A stretch of 64,000 nucleotides of DNA from Bacteroides sp. OF04-15BH (GTDB lineage: Bacteria; Bacteroidota; Bacteroidia; Bacteroidales; Bacteroidaceae): assembly GCF_003477995.1 (NCBI RefSeq), contig NZ_QUEM01000001.1, positions 124,001 to 188,000 of the forward strand, in the 5' to 3' direction. Under the pieces are notes generated by a model, which saw nothing but the letters and a program-made list of their open reading frames with translations, was not told the origin of the DNA and ran no database searches. The translations under genes and the position numbers were made by a program. Positions 56,462 through 64,000 of the stretch are shown piece by piece; the stretch's first letter is position 1, and each line of letters opens with the position of its first letter.

Positions 56462-56469
56462 CAAAGATA
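56462..56469 (-). promoter_or_regulatory. -7 box for the YhcC-like gene
   Basis: TATCTTTG on the minus strand predicts a start near 56458 and a leader of about 32 bases. Confidence 0.6.
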
Positions 56470-56556
56470 CAACAAAAGGAGAAAAATCACCGGCTAAAAA
56501 TGGGGGAATGTTCTGTAAAAACAAGGGTTATCTTCTGTTAAGAGAGAAAAAAGAAC

Positions 56557-56564
56557 TATCTTTG
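56557..56564 (+). promoter_or_regulatory. -7 box for the DPP IV gene
   Basis: TATCTTTG predicts a start near 56568 and a leader of about 35 bases. Confidence 0.65.
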
Positions 56565-56602
56565 TAGCTCTTAACTTACAGATTATTATTAAAATCAATG
56601 AT

Positions 56603-58804
56603 ATGAAGAAGATTGCACGCTTGCTTTTGCTGTGTCTGGCGGTTGTGGGCCCCGTGCATGCAGCAAAGAAACTGAATTTGAAAGATTTGTGTAACGGAGT
56701 TTATTCCGCCCAGCGCATTTATGGAGTAAACCCCATGAACGATGGCGAGAGCTATTCGCAGTTGAGTAAAGACAACAAGCAGATTCTGAAGTATTCTTTC
56801 CGTACGGGAGAGAAAACCGGAGTGCTGTTTGATGTGGCTACTGCCGAGGATGTGAAGTTGGATTACATTGACGGATACATCATGTCGCCCGATGAGAAGA
56901 ACATTCTGGTACGCACCCAGACCCGTCCTATCTACCGTCACTCCAACACAGCGGTATATTATATTTATAATGTAGAGAACCGCACTCTGGATCCTTTGTC
57001 AGAAGGCGGACCGCAGCAGGTGCCGATGTTCTCACGCGACGGAAACATGATTGCCTTCGTACGCGAGAACAACCTCTTCCTGGTGAAGCTGCTCTACAAC
57101 AACAGCGAGAGCCAGATTACCAAAGACGGTAAATTCAACGAAGTGATCAACGGTATTCCCGACTGGGTGAACGAGGAAGAGTTCTCCAACGACTGCTCTT
57201 TCGATTTCAATGCCGACAATACGATGATTGCGTGGGTGAAGTACGACGAGAGCAAAGTGCCTCTTTATTCTTTCCCGCTGTTCAAGGGAGCCGCTCCGGC
57301 CATGGACGCTTATGCCAACTATCCCGGTGCGTATGAATACAAATACCCGATAGCCGGCGAGACCAACTCCACGGTGAGTGTCTATTCTTTTGAGATCAAA
57401 ACCCGCGTGGTGCGCCAGATGAAGTTGCCGCTCCCTGCCGACGGCTATATCCCTCGTATCAAGTTTACCAATGATCCGAACAAGCTGGCCATTTATACGC
57501 TCAACCGTCATCAGGACAATCTGGAGATTTACATGGCCAATCCGCGCTCTACCGAGTGCAAGATGATTCTGCGCGACAAGGCTCCTAAATACATCACCGA
57601 GAAGGCATACAGCGATGTGCAGTTCTATGGCAACTACTTTGTATTGCAGAGTGAGCGCGACGGTTTCAACCACCTGTATCTGTATAACACCAACGGTTCG
57701 CTCGTGAAGCAGGTGACCAAAGGTAAATTCGACGTGACTTCCTTCTATGGTTACGATGAGGCTACCGGTGCGTTCTACTACGCTTCTAACCAGGACAGCC
57801 CGATGCGTACCGCCGTGTACTGCACCGCTTCCAACGGTAAGACCACGAAGCTGACTCCGCAGTTGGGACAGAACAGTGCCATCTTCAGCAAGAGCTTCAA
57901 GTATTTCATGAACGTATATTCAAACATCAACACTCCGTTCATCACTTCGCTTTACAATAATAAGGGCAAGCAGCTCAAGGTGCTCCTCGACAACAAGGAG
58001 CTGAACGAAAAGCTGGCCGGTCTGGATTTGGGTAAGCGTGAGTTCTTCAGTTTCAAGACCTCTGAGGGTGTGGAACTGAACGGATATATGGTGAAGCCGG
58101 CCAATTTCGATGCTTCGAAGAAGTATCCGGTAATTCTCTTCCAGTATAGCGGACCGGGCTCACAGCAGGTCGTTGACTCTTGGAACGCCGGAAACATGGG
58201 CGGAACCCTTTATGAACAGTATATGGCCGGCGAGGGCTTCATCATGGTTTGTGTGGACGGACGTGGAACCGGTGGCCGTGGTCGCGACTTTGAGCAGTGC
58301 ACTTATCTGAATCTGGGTAACCTGGAATCAAAAGACCAGGTAGAAACAGCCATCTATCTCGGTTCGTTGCCTTATGTGGACAAAGACAATATCGGTATCT
58401 GGGGCTGGAGCTTCGGCGGATTCAACACCCTGATGAGTATGAGCGAAGGCCGTCCGGTATTTGCTGCCGGAGTGGCTGTGGCTCCTCCAACCAGCTGGCG
58501 TTTCTATGACACCGTATATACCGAGCGTTTCATGCGCACTCCGAAGGAGAATCCTACCGGTTACGATTGCAACCCGATTTCAAGAGCCGGCAATCTGCAC
58601 GGTGCGCTGCTGATCTGTCACGGTATGGCCGACGATAATGTGCATTTCCGCAATGTGGCTGAGTATGCCGAGGCTTTGGTTCAGGCCGACAAACCGTTCA
58701 TGATGTTGCCTTACACCAACCGTAATCATGGTATCTATGGTGGAAACACCCGCAACCATCTGTTTACCAGCATCTCGAACTTCTTTATCCGTGAGCTGAA
58801 GTAA
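56603..58804 (+). CDS. dipeptidyl peptidase IV (S9B)
   Basis: The 733-residue protein has a signal peptide (MKKIARLLLLCLAVVGPVHA). An N-terminal beta-propeller spans about 30-480. The C-terminal hydrolase has Ser603 in GWSFGG, Asp677 in GMADDNVHF and His709 in NRNHGIYGG, a complete triad. The propeller Glu pair that binds the substrate amino group lies in WVNEEEFSND. It removes Xaa-Pro or Xaa-Ala dipeptides in the periplasm. It is monocistronic. Confidence 0.95.
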   Translation: MKKIARLLLLCLAVVGPVHAAKKLNLKDLCNGVYSAQRIYGVNPMNDGESYSQLSKDNKQILKYSFRTGEKTGVLFDVATAEDVKLDYIDGYIMSPDEKNILVRTQTRPIYRHSNTAVYYIYNVENRTLDPLSEGGPQQVPMFSRDGNMIAFVRENNLFLVKLLYNNSESQITKDGKFNEVINGIPDWVNEEEFSNDCSFDFNADNTMIAWVKYDESKVPLYSFPLFKGAAPAMDAYANYPGAYEYKYPIAGETNSTVSVYSFEIKTRVVRQMKLPLPADGYIPRIKFTNDPNKLAIYTLNRHQDNLEIYMANPRSTECKMILRDKAPKYITEKAYSDVQFYGNYFVLQSERDGFNHLYLYNTNGSLVKQVTKGKFDVTSFYGYDEATGAFYYASNQDSPMRTAVYCTASNGKTTKLTPQLGQNSAIFSKSFKYFMNVYSNINTPFITSLYNNKGKQLKVLLDNKELNEKLAGLDLGKREFFSFKTSEGVELNGYMVKPANFDASKKYPVILFQYSGPGSQQVVDSWNAGNMGGTLYEQYMAGEGFIMVCVDGRGTGGRGRDFEQCTYLNLGNLESKDQVETAIYLGSLPYVDKDNIGIWGWSFGGFNTLMSMSEGRPVFAAGVAVAPPTSWRFYDTVYTERFMRTPKENPTGYDCNPISRAGNLHGALLICHGMADDNVHFRNVAEYAEALVQADKPFMMLPYTNRNHGIYGGNTRNHLFTSISNFFIRELK

Positions 58805-58902
58805 TTCAGCCTTTCGGAAAAGAGTTGCAGCAGAATTTCTCAGACTGTCGGTCCGCAGGGCAACTGTTTCCTGCGGGAGACGACAGCAAGAGCTATAAAA
58901 GC

Positions 58903-58950
58903 AAAGGAGTTGTTTCGCATCGGGCGAAGCAACTCCTTTATTTGTTTTTA
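58903..58950 (+). terminator. DPP IV terminator
   Basis: A stem AAAGGAGTTGTTTCGC with GCGAAGCAACTCCTTT is followed by a T-rich run. Confidence 0.8.
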
Positions 58951-58990
58951 GGTCTGTCCGGATGAGGCTTCTCACCGGATTGTGACGCAT

Positions 58991-59059
58991 GAAAAAAATC
59001 ATCCTGATGATTTTTCAAAAACATCGGGATGATTTTCTGGTTTTATCGAAATGATTTTC
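58991..59059. repeat. triple 22-bp palindrome array, copy 4
   Basis: Unit centres are at 59004.5, 59026.5 and 59048.5. The units read AAATCAT-CCTG-ATGATTT, AAAACAT-CGGG-ATGATTTT and TTTTAT-CGAA-ATGATTTT. It lies between the convergent DPP IV and amidase genes, 14 bases from the amidase stop. Confidence 0.78.
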
Positions 59060-59073
59060 AGAAGACTTTTCGG

Positions 59074-60102
59074 CTATCGGTTTTTATAGTCACGCACGAT
59101 GCCTTTGCAGATCCAGTCCGCCAGAGCCTGCCGGTTGCTTGGAATGATCAGTCGCTGCTGGTCTTTCTTGTTTTGGATGTTTCCCAATTCCAGAAAAACC
59201 GATGCCGGAGTGGCTTTGCGCAGCACATAAAGCTCGCGGGCGCTGACCGTACCGGAAAATCCCCGGTTTGGCTGATGCTTGTCGTATTTCTGTTCGAATG
59301 TTTTCCGGATGTTTTCCGCCAGACGCTTTCCCGTTTTGCTTCCCAAAGCATGATAGAAGAACACATCCACCTGATTGGAGCGTCCCCGGCTGTCCACATG
59401 AACGAATACCGCCCGCTTGTAGCTGCTGCGGTCTTTGCGATACAGCTGATTGATTTTGTCACACCGCTGTTGCAGGCGCGCCACCTGGTTCAGAGGGATG
59501 CGGCTGCCCATGCAGGTTTCCCGTTCGCTGTTGTTCAGATAGTGGTCGTTCCGGATACCGTCCTTTGCATCCTGAATGATGATATGTACTTTGGCACCCC
59601 GTTGCCGCAGGTTGCGGGCCAGGCGCAGGATGATGTCATAGGCATATTCGTCTTCGTGCAGTTCGTGCTTTCCGATATAGCCAATGGCTCCCGGATCGGG
59701 ACCTCCATGTCCGCTCACCAGATAGAAGCAGGCTCCTTCCAGCTCGTCCGATACTCGGTTAATTTTTTCATACCGTTTGCCGAAGAGCGGTTCCCGGTTA
59801 CTCATCCTTTCGCTTTTTCGGGTTTTGCGACTTTCCTGTTCCTCGTCTTCTTCGCGGTTGGAACTGCCGGTTTGGGGCAGTTTATAGGAACGCCCCAGAA
59901 TCAGGCCACCGTCGGCCGTGAACTTACCTTTGTTGATTCGTTTGAACTCTCTGACATTAGCCGGCGTATTGAGCCGGTAGCGTTGCAGTAAAGTCGTGAT
60001 TCCGTCTCCAGATACGGGTTTTACGGTTGTTTGTGCTTGCATCATCAGGGGACACAGTAAAAGCATTCCCAGAATCGTAGTTTTGAATATAGATTTTTTC
60101 AT
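59074..60102 (-). CDS. N-acetylmuramoyl-L-alanine amidase
   Basis: ATG 60102 (MKKSIFKT) gives 342 residues with a signal peptide ending near MMQAQ; an upstream in-frame reading lacks a leader and crosses the promoter box. A short N-terminal region resembles a LysM-like wall-binding segment (LLQRYRLNTPANVREFKRIN). The amidase_3 domain has the zinc ligands in SGHGGPDPGA and the Glu region LELGNIQNKKDQ; the usual HAN motif reads HVDS. It cleaves the peptide stem from peptidoglycan in the periplasm. It ends very close to repeat copy 4. Confidence 0.9.
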   Translation of the reverse strand: MKKSIFKTTILGMLLLCPLMMQAQTTVKPVSGDGITTLLQRYRLNTPANVREFKRINKGKFTADGGLILGRSYKLPQTGSSNREEDEEQESRKTRKSERMSNREPLFGKRYEKINRVSDELEGACFYLVSGHGGPDPGAIGYIGKHELHEDEYAYDIILRLARNLRQRGAKVHIIIQDAKDGIRNDHYLNNSERETCMGSRIPLNQVARLQQRCDKINQLYRKDRSSYKRAVFVHVDSRGRSNQVDVFFYHALGSKTGKRLAENIRKTFEQKYDKHQPNRGFSGTVSARELYVLRKATPASVFLELGNIQNKKDQQRLIIPSNRQALADWICKGIVRDYKNR

Positions 60103-60106
60103 GCGG

Positions 60107-60114
60107 CAAAAATA
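60107..60114 (-). promoter_or_regulatory. -7 box for the amidase gene
   Basis: TATTTTTG on the minus strand ends 4 bases before the ATG, implying a leaderless mRNA. A weaker alternative box lies about 10 bases further upstream. Confidence 0.45.
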
Positions 60115-60342
60115 AACAAAAAATATTTGTTCGAGAAATATTCTGTTACTCAAAACTGGGTATTTCCCGGCTTCCCGGTGCTGGGGCACCTTTTGTTTTT
60201 ATGCTCAAAAACAATAAAAAGTTTTAATAAAGCGTGCCAGAATGGGAAAGTTGGCAAAAAAAATTGTAACTTTAAAATTGCAATCGAGAGGCGGAGCCTT
60301 ATATCCCCTCCATAAGAAGAAACTAACAGATTAAAAACCAAC

Positions 60343-61107
60343 ATGAAAGGATCTTTAAAACTGATGACAGCCTGCTCTTTGACGTTGGCTGTTGCATCGT
60401 GTAAATCATTGCCGGCAGATATGCTGGAAGGTGAATGGAATGCAGTGAACATTTCGGGTCAGAGCATCACTCCTTCGGACCAGACTCCGTATTTGGGCTT
60501 TGACATGACAGAAGGCCGCTTGTATGGCTTTAATGGCTGTAACCTCTTGATGGGAAGTATCGATACCAAGGCTTTCCTGAAGGGTAAGGTGGATTTCTCC
60601 AAGATGGGCTCAACCATGATGGCTTGCCCCGACAATAAATATGAGCAGCTCTTTACTCAGGCTGCTGCCGCTGCCCGTAAGCTGGAATTGCAGGACGACG
60701 GCTCTCTGGTGCTGAAAGACGAAAACAAGGAAACGGTAATGCAGTTGGCCAAGCGTGTGTTTGCTCCTGAGGCGCTGGACGGTGAGTGGAACGTGATTCA
60801 GATCCGTGGCGAGATGATCAGCCCGGCCGAGGACACTCCGTTTATCGGATTCAAGGTAGCCGACAATCAGCTGTATGGCTTTACCGGATGCAACCGTATG
60901 ACCGGAACTGCCGACTTTGCAAAGATCGTGGCCGGTGAGCCTGATTTCGGTAAGATCGGTACTACACGGATGGCCTGCGCCGACGACAAGTATGAAACCA
61001 AATTCCTTCAGGCGCTCAATGCAGCGAAGAAGGTGAAGATGGGATACAACACATTCAGCTTGCTCGACGAGAAGGGAAGCACGCTGTTGATGTTCCAGAA
61101 AAGATAG
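60343..61107 (+). CDS. lipoprotein with two META domains
   Basis: The 254-residue protein has a lipobox VASC (Cys20). Two META/HslJ domains follow in tandem, about 28-130 and 143-254. Each has the pattern LxGEWNV, PxxGF, LYGF.GCN and MACxDxKYE. The two halves are clearly related, so the gene arose by internal duplication. META domains occur in heat-stress protein HslJ and in secreted proteins, with no enzyme activity known. Location is the periplasmic face of a membrane. Confidence 0.9.
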   Translation: MKGSLKLMTACSLTLAVASCKSLPADMLEGEWNAVNISGQSITPSDQTPYLGFDMTEGRLYGFNGCNLLMGSIDTKAFLKGKVDFSKMGSTMMACPDNKYEQLFTQAAAAARKLELQDDGSLVLKDENKETVMQLAKRVFAPEALDGEWNVIQIRGEMISPAEDTPFIGFKVADNQLYGFTGCNRMTGTADFAKIVAGEPDFGKIGTTRMACADDKYETKFLQALNAAKKVKMGYNTFSLLDEKGSTLLMFQKR

Positions 61108-61137
61108 TAAGTAAAAAAGAATTGATGATAGTAGATG

Positions 61138-61185
61138 CGATGGGTTTTAGAAAAGAGTTTTTCTAAAGTCCATCGTTTTCTTTAT
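61138..61185 (+). terminator. terminator of the META gene
   Basis: A stem CGATGGGTTTTAGAAAA with TTTTCTAAAGTCCATCG is followed by a T-rich run. Confidence 0.8.
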
Positions 61186-61215
61186 TCCGCATAAACAAAA
61201 CGAAGTATATTGCCG

Positions 61216-62259
61216 ATGAACGCCCAGATGCCCACACTCATCATAAACGGACTGACCACCGGTTACCGTTCCAAAAACAAGACCCACATCGTGGGGGCAG
61301 ACCTCACCGCTTCCCTTTATTCCGGTGAGCTGACCTGCCTGATCGGTACCAACGGTTGCGGCAAGTCCACATTGCTGCGCACGCTGACCGCTTTTCTGTC
61401 TCCGTTGTCGGGGCAGATTGTGATGGGCGGGAAAAATCTGGCGGACTATTCACGCGAGGAGCTGTCGCGCCTCGTGGGGGTGGTGCTTACCGACAAGGTC
61501 GATGTGCGCGACCTGCGGGTGCGTGAACTCGTGGCTATGGGACGCATGCCCTATACCGGATTCTGGGGCCGCCTGTCGAAGGAAGATCATCTGTTGGTGG
61601 ATGAGGCTATCGAGCGGGTGGGAATCCGTGCGCTGGAACACCGTCCGGTGCATTCACTGAGCGACGGTGAGATGCAGAAGGCGCTTATCGCCAAAACTTT
61701 GGCACAGGAAACCCCTTTTATCTTTCTCGATGAGCCGACCGCCTTTCTGGACTATCCCAGCAAGGTGGAACTCTTTCTGCTTCTGAGACGTCTGGCCCGT
61801 GAGAAGCAGAAAACCATCTTCCTTTCTACACATGATCTGGACCTGGTGTTGCAGATGGCCGACCGCCTGTGGCTGCTTTCCCGCGAACAGGGATTGCAGA
61901 CGGGAATTCCCGAGGATCTGGTGGCAGACGGGGTGCTCGACGGTTTCTTTCCCCATCCTCACCTCTGTTTCTCTCCCGGACAGATGGCCTATCAGGTGCA
62001 GATGCCGCTTCCGGAAACGCAGACCGGAAGTGTCGCGATAGAAGGAGAAGAAGGGCTGGTCCGCGATTTGCTGTGCCGTGCCCTGCGCCGTGCCGGAATC
62101 GCCAGAGCCACATCCCTTGCAGAAACTTCGTTTGTGGTGCATATTGCTGCGGATGCGCCCCGCTATCGACTGACAAAAAAAGCGGATACACTCCTGAAGA
62201 CCGATCTGATTGAAGAACTGCTTCAGGGCATATCCGCCTGTATTTCTGTTTCGGAATAA
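61216..62259 (+). CDS. FepC/BtuD-type ABC transporter ATPase
   Basis: ATG 61216 gives 347 residues; ATG 61228 is also plausible, and a TTG at 61210 less so. Walker A is GTNGCGKST, the Q-loop region follows, the signature reads LSDGEMQK rather than LSGGQ, and Walker B is FIFLDEPTAFLD. About 90 residues beyond the ATPase domain form a C-terminal extension unlike ordinary FepC. The protein fits importers of iron-siderophore, heme or cobalamin, but no permease or binding-protein gene is next to it. The partner genes must lie elsewhere. Confidence 0.88.
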   Translation: MNAQMPTLIINGLTTGYRSKNKTHIVGADLTASLYSGELTCLIGTNGCGKSTLLRTLTAFLSPLSGQIVMGGKNLADYSREELSRLVGVVLTDKVDVRDLRVRELVAMGRMPYTGFWGRLSKEDHLLVDEAIERVGIRALEHRPVHSLSDGEMQKALIAKTLAQETPFIFLDEPTAFLDYPSKVELFLLLRRLAREKQKTIFLSTHDLDLVLQMADRLWLLSREQGLQTGIPEDLVADGVLDGFFPHPHLCFSPGQMAYQVQMPLPETQTGSVAIEGEEGLVRDLLCRALRRAGIARATSLAETSFVVHIAADAPRYRLTKKADTLLKTDLIEELLQGISACISVSE

Positions 62260-62266
62260 GAGCCGT

Positions 62267-63604
62267 TTATCTTACGGCTTTTCTTCTTTTGCGTTTTCGG
62301 GTGCGTTTGTTGTGATTATACCGTTTGATTCTTTTCGAAACGGCATAGACCACAAAGGCACCTACGGTGGCCAGAATGATGATGACCACACCCCCGCCAA
62401 GATTGTCTCCCTTTACGTGCGACCACATCTCGAGAACGGCTTCCGTATGCTCTCCCGAGTCGTGAATCATGGCGCAGCGTGCCACCACACTGCTGTCGGG
62501 ATACTGGATGGGATTGATGTGTACCCGCCGTGCTTCCGGTCCGAAGAAGTAAGCCAGATTATAAGTTTCCTTGATTTCCGGATCGGTCTGTGCCTCCAGA
62601 ACTTCTGGAGTGGCCACAGCGCTGACATATCCTGTAGCCTCCATATTGGCAATGGCTACCTCCGGCTGGCACAGATAATTGATGAAATAACGCGCAGCCT
62701 CGGGGTTCTTGGCATACTTCGGAATCACCCATCCGTCATACCACACGTTACTGCCTTCCCGGGGCACCTCGTAACCCAGATCCACTCCAACGGCCTGAGC
62801 CTCGTCGATGGCCCATACGGCGTCACCGCTCCAGGTCATGTTCAGATAAGCCTTTCCCTTGGTCATCATTTCCTTACCGAAATCCGCTTCCCAACCGGCG
62901 ATGTTCGGTTTCATGCTTTTCAGGTTGTCTTCCACCTGCCGGATAGCCTCTGGCGAGTAGTTGTTCATCAGGTCCTTTACCTTTAATTCCCCTTGGAGCA
63001 GCTGTTTGCGGTTGGCATAAATCAGTGCGGTGCCATAGGCGTCGCGGTAACTGTCTTTCATCAGCAGTTTGCCTTTGAATTTGCTGTTCCACAACGATTC
63101 CCAGGTTGAGGCTTCTTCGGGCGTCACATATTTCTTGTTGTAGAGAATGCCGGCCGTGCCCCACATATATCCCACGGCATAGCGGCTGGCCCGTTTGTTT
63201 CCGGAGCTCAGTTCGTCCAGTTGCTGCCGGATGTATGGCGACTGGTTGTTCAGATAGTTTTCTCCGGCAAAGTTCGTATCAATGGGTTGCAGCAGATCTT
63301 TCTTCAGCATGCGTTCGATGATATATTCCGAAGGGCACACCACATCAAAGTCTTCATGGCCGCGTTCGATTTTCGTCAGCATGATCTCATTTATGTCGAA
63401 AGTCTGGTAAATGATCCGGATTTTCTTTCCGGTCTGCTGTTCATACCATTTCGGAAAGTCCATCAGCACCTGTTCGTCTATGTAGTCGGCCCAGTTGTAA
63501 ACCTTGAGGATTTCCTCGCGGGATTCCTTGTTGTAGCAGGCAGTGAACAAAGGCAGACAAACGGCCAGCAAGAGTGCTTTTATATAAGAAAAGTATTTTT
63601 TCAT
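62267..63604 (-). CDS. potD: polyamine-type ABC binding lipoprotein with C-terminal anchor
   Basis: The 445-residue protein has a lipobox LFTAC (Cys23) followed by a PotD-like binding protein: LKVYNWADYIDEQVL near 33-47 and the domain that binds spermidine or putrescine. Unusually, a second hydrophobic segment (about 404-424, GGGVVIIILATVGAFVVY) precedes a highly basic tail of about 20 residues. The protein would thus be anchored at both ends. Its ATG overlaps the potC stop as ATGA, so it belongs to the potABCD-type operon running from the right. The ligand (spermidine, putrescine or a related amine) is inferred. Confidence 0.9.
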   Translation of the reverse strand: MKKYFSYIKALLLAVCLPLFTACYNKESREEILKVYNWADYIDEQVLMDFPKWYEQQTGKKIRIIYQTFDINEIMLTKIERGHEDFDVVCPSEYIIERMLKKDLLQPIDTNFAGENYLNNQSPYIRQQLDELSSGNKRASRYAVGYMWGTAGILYNKKYVTPEEASTWESLWNSKFKGKLLMKDSYRDAYGTALIYANRKQLLQGELKVKDLMNNYSPEAIRQVEDNLKSMKPNIAGWEADFGKEMMTKGKAYLNMTWSGDAVWAIDEAQAVGVDLGYEVPREGSNVWYDGWVIPKYAKNPEAARYFINYLCQPEVAIANMEATGYVSAVATPEVLEAQTDPEIKETYNLAYFFGPEARRVHINPIQYPDSSVVARCAMIHDSGEHTEAVLEMWSHVKGDNLGGGVVIIILATVGAFVVYAVSKRIKRYNHNKRTRKRKRRKAVR

Positions 63605-64000
63605 TGATTCTTTTTCTTGTCTGAACGACGGTTAATGAAAATGAGTAATACCAGCACCAGCACAAAAATCAGGCTGGAGAGCGGGCGCAGTTCCGGAGTG
63701 AGTCCGCCTTTTCGCGCATCGGCATAGATGTAGGTCGAGAGCGTTTCCAGTCCTTCATTGCCGATGGTGAAAATCGTCACGGCAAAGTCGTCGATAGAAA
63801 TGGTAATGGCCAGCATGAAACCGGAGATCATTCCCGGCAGAATCTCCGGGATAATCACTTTGCGGAGTGCCTGCATCGGTGTTGCTCCCAAGTCGAGCGC
63901 CGCTTCATACAGATTCGGGTTCATCTGCTTGAGGCGCGGCATCACGCTCAGAATCACATAGGGCGTGCAGAAGGTGATATGCGCCAGCACCACTGTGGTG
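63601..64000 (-). CDS. potC: polyamine ABC permease PotC, N-terminus outside window
   Basis: The visible 133 codons are the C-terminal half of a permease; the 5' end is cut by the window edge. The EAA motif EAALDLGATPMQALRKVIIPE docks the ATPase, and ISIDDFAVTIF is characteristic of the PotC/PotB family. The stop overlaps the potD ATG. Three hydrophobic segments are visible. potA and potB are expected to the right of the window. Confidence 0.92.
   Translation of the reverse strand, partial: TTVVLAHITFCTPYVILSVMPRLKQMNPNLYEAALDLGATPMQALRKVIIPEILPGMISGFMLAITISIDDFAVTIFTIGNEGLETLSTYIYADARKGGLTPELRPLSSLIFVLVLVLLIFINRRSDKKKNQ

Overview
The window is a gene-dense stretch of a chromosome from a member of the Bacteroidales, most like Bacteroides or Phocaeicola. 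Four things support this. Most intergenic starts carry the Bacteroidetes -7 box TAnnTTTG and Shine-Dalgarno sites are scarce. The rprX-rprY two-component pair is present, as is an EF-G paralog of the EF-G2 type. There are several lineage-typical families (DUF3810, DUF4827, DUF4924, DUF5723, GldB-related, secreted GH2 and GH33 enzymes, S9B DPP IV). No phage, integrase, insertion sequence, CRISPR array, rRNA or tRNA was seen.

Layout. 1-3.4 kb: 3' part of a U32 peptidase-like gene, an unusual membrane lipoprotein ending in a zinc ribbon, and a LuxR-type regulator. 3.4-5.1 kb: leftward operon of a TlpA-like lipoprotein and a DUF3810 membrane metalloprotein. 5.1-7.7 kb: a xanthine/uracil permease flanked by two related leftward non-coding transcripts with matching promoter architecture. 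7.7-14.4 kb: radA, an FAD oxidoreductase, an outer-membrane barrel and thrA (aspartokinase-homoserine dehydrogenase). 14.6-21 kb: sialidase, split chromate transporter, purL. 21-24.6 kb: a large unrecognised lipoprotein plus a DUF5723 barrel. 24.8-33 kb: glucokinase, then a compact + strand run of lysE, DUF4924, rfbD, prfC, a tsaC/Sua5-type gene, a ClC channel and fmt. 33-39.9 kb: ECF sigma factor with a short unannotated ORF, rpe-comEC, an NrnA-type phosphoesterase, DUF4827, hemW. 40-45.5 kb: EF-G paralog, rprXY, a 54-residue membrane protein, MarR. 45.7-47.5 kb: rpsF-rpsR-rplI and a small lipoprotein. 47.8-52.1 kb: mtaB, a glycosyltransferase, a GldB-like lipoprotein, an RsmI-like methyltransferase. 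52.2-60.1 kb: secreted beta-galactosidase, a radical SAM protein, DPP IV, a cell-wall amidase. 60.3-64 kb: double-META lipoprotein, an orphan FepC-type ATPase, and the end of a polyamine ABC operon (potD, partial potC).

Most genes are housekeeping (amino acid, purine, translation, tRNA modification, envelope). The least explained material is intergenic. First, four loci each hold three imperfect palindromes spaced exactly 22 bp apart, always between convergent transcripts. Second, two non-coding transcripts flanking the purine permease share a hairpin whose stem differs in sequence but still pairs, and both have an FNR-like palindrome at the same distance from their start. Third, the EF-G paralog has lost the catalytic His and the switch I Thr of its GTPase domain.

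TAnnTTTG boxes were also used to correct several start codons, because the longest reading frame would begin inside or upstream of the promoter.
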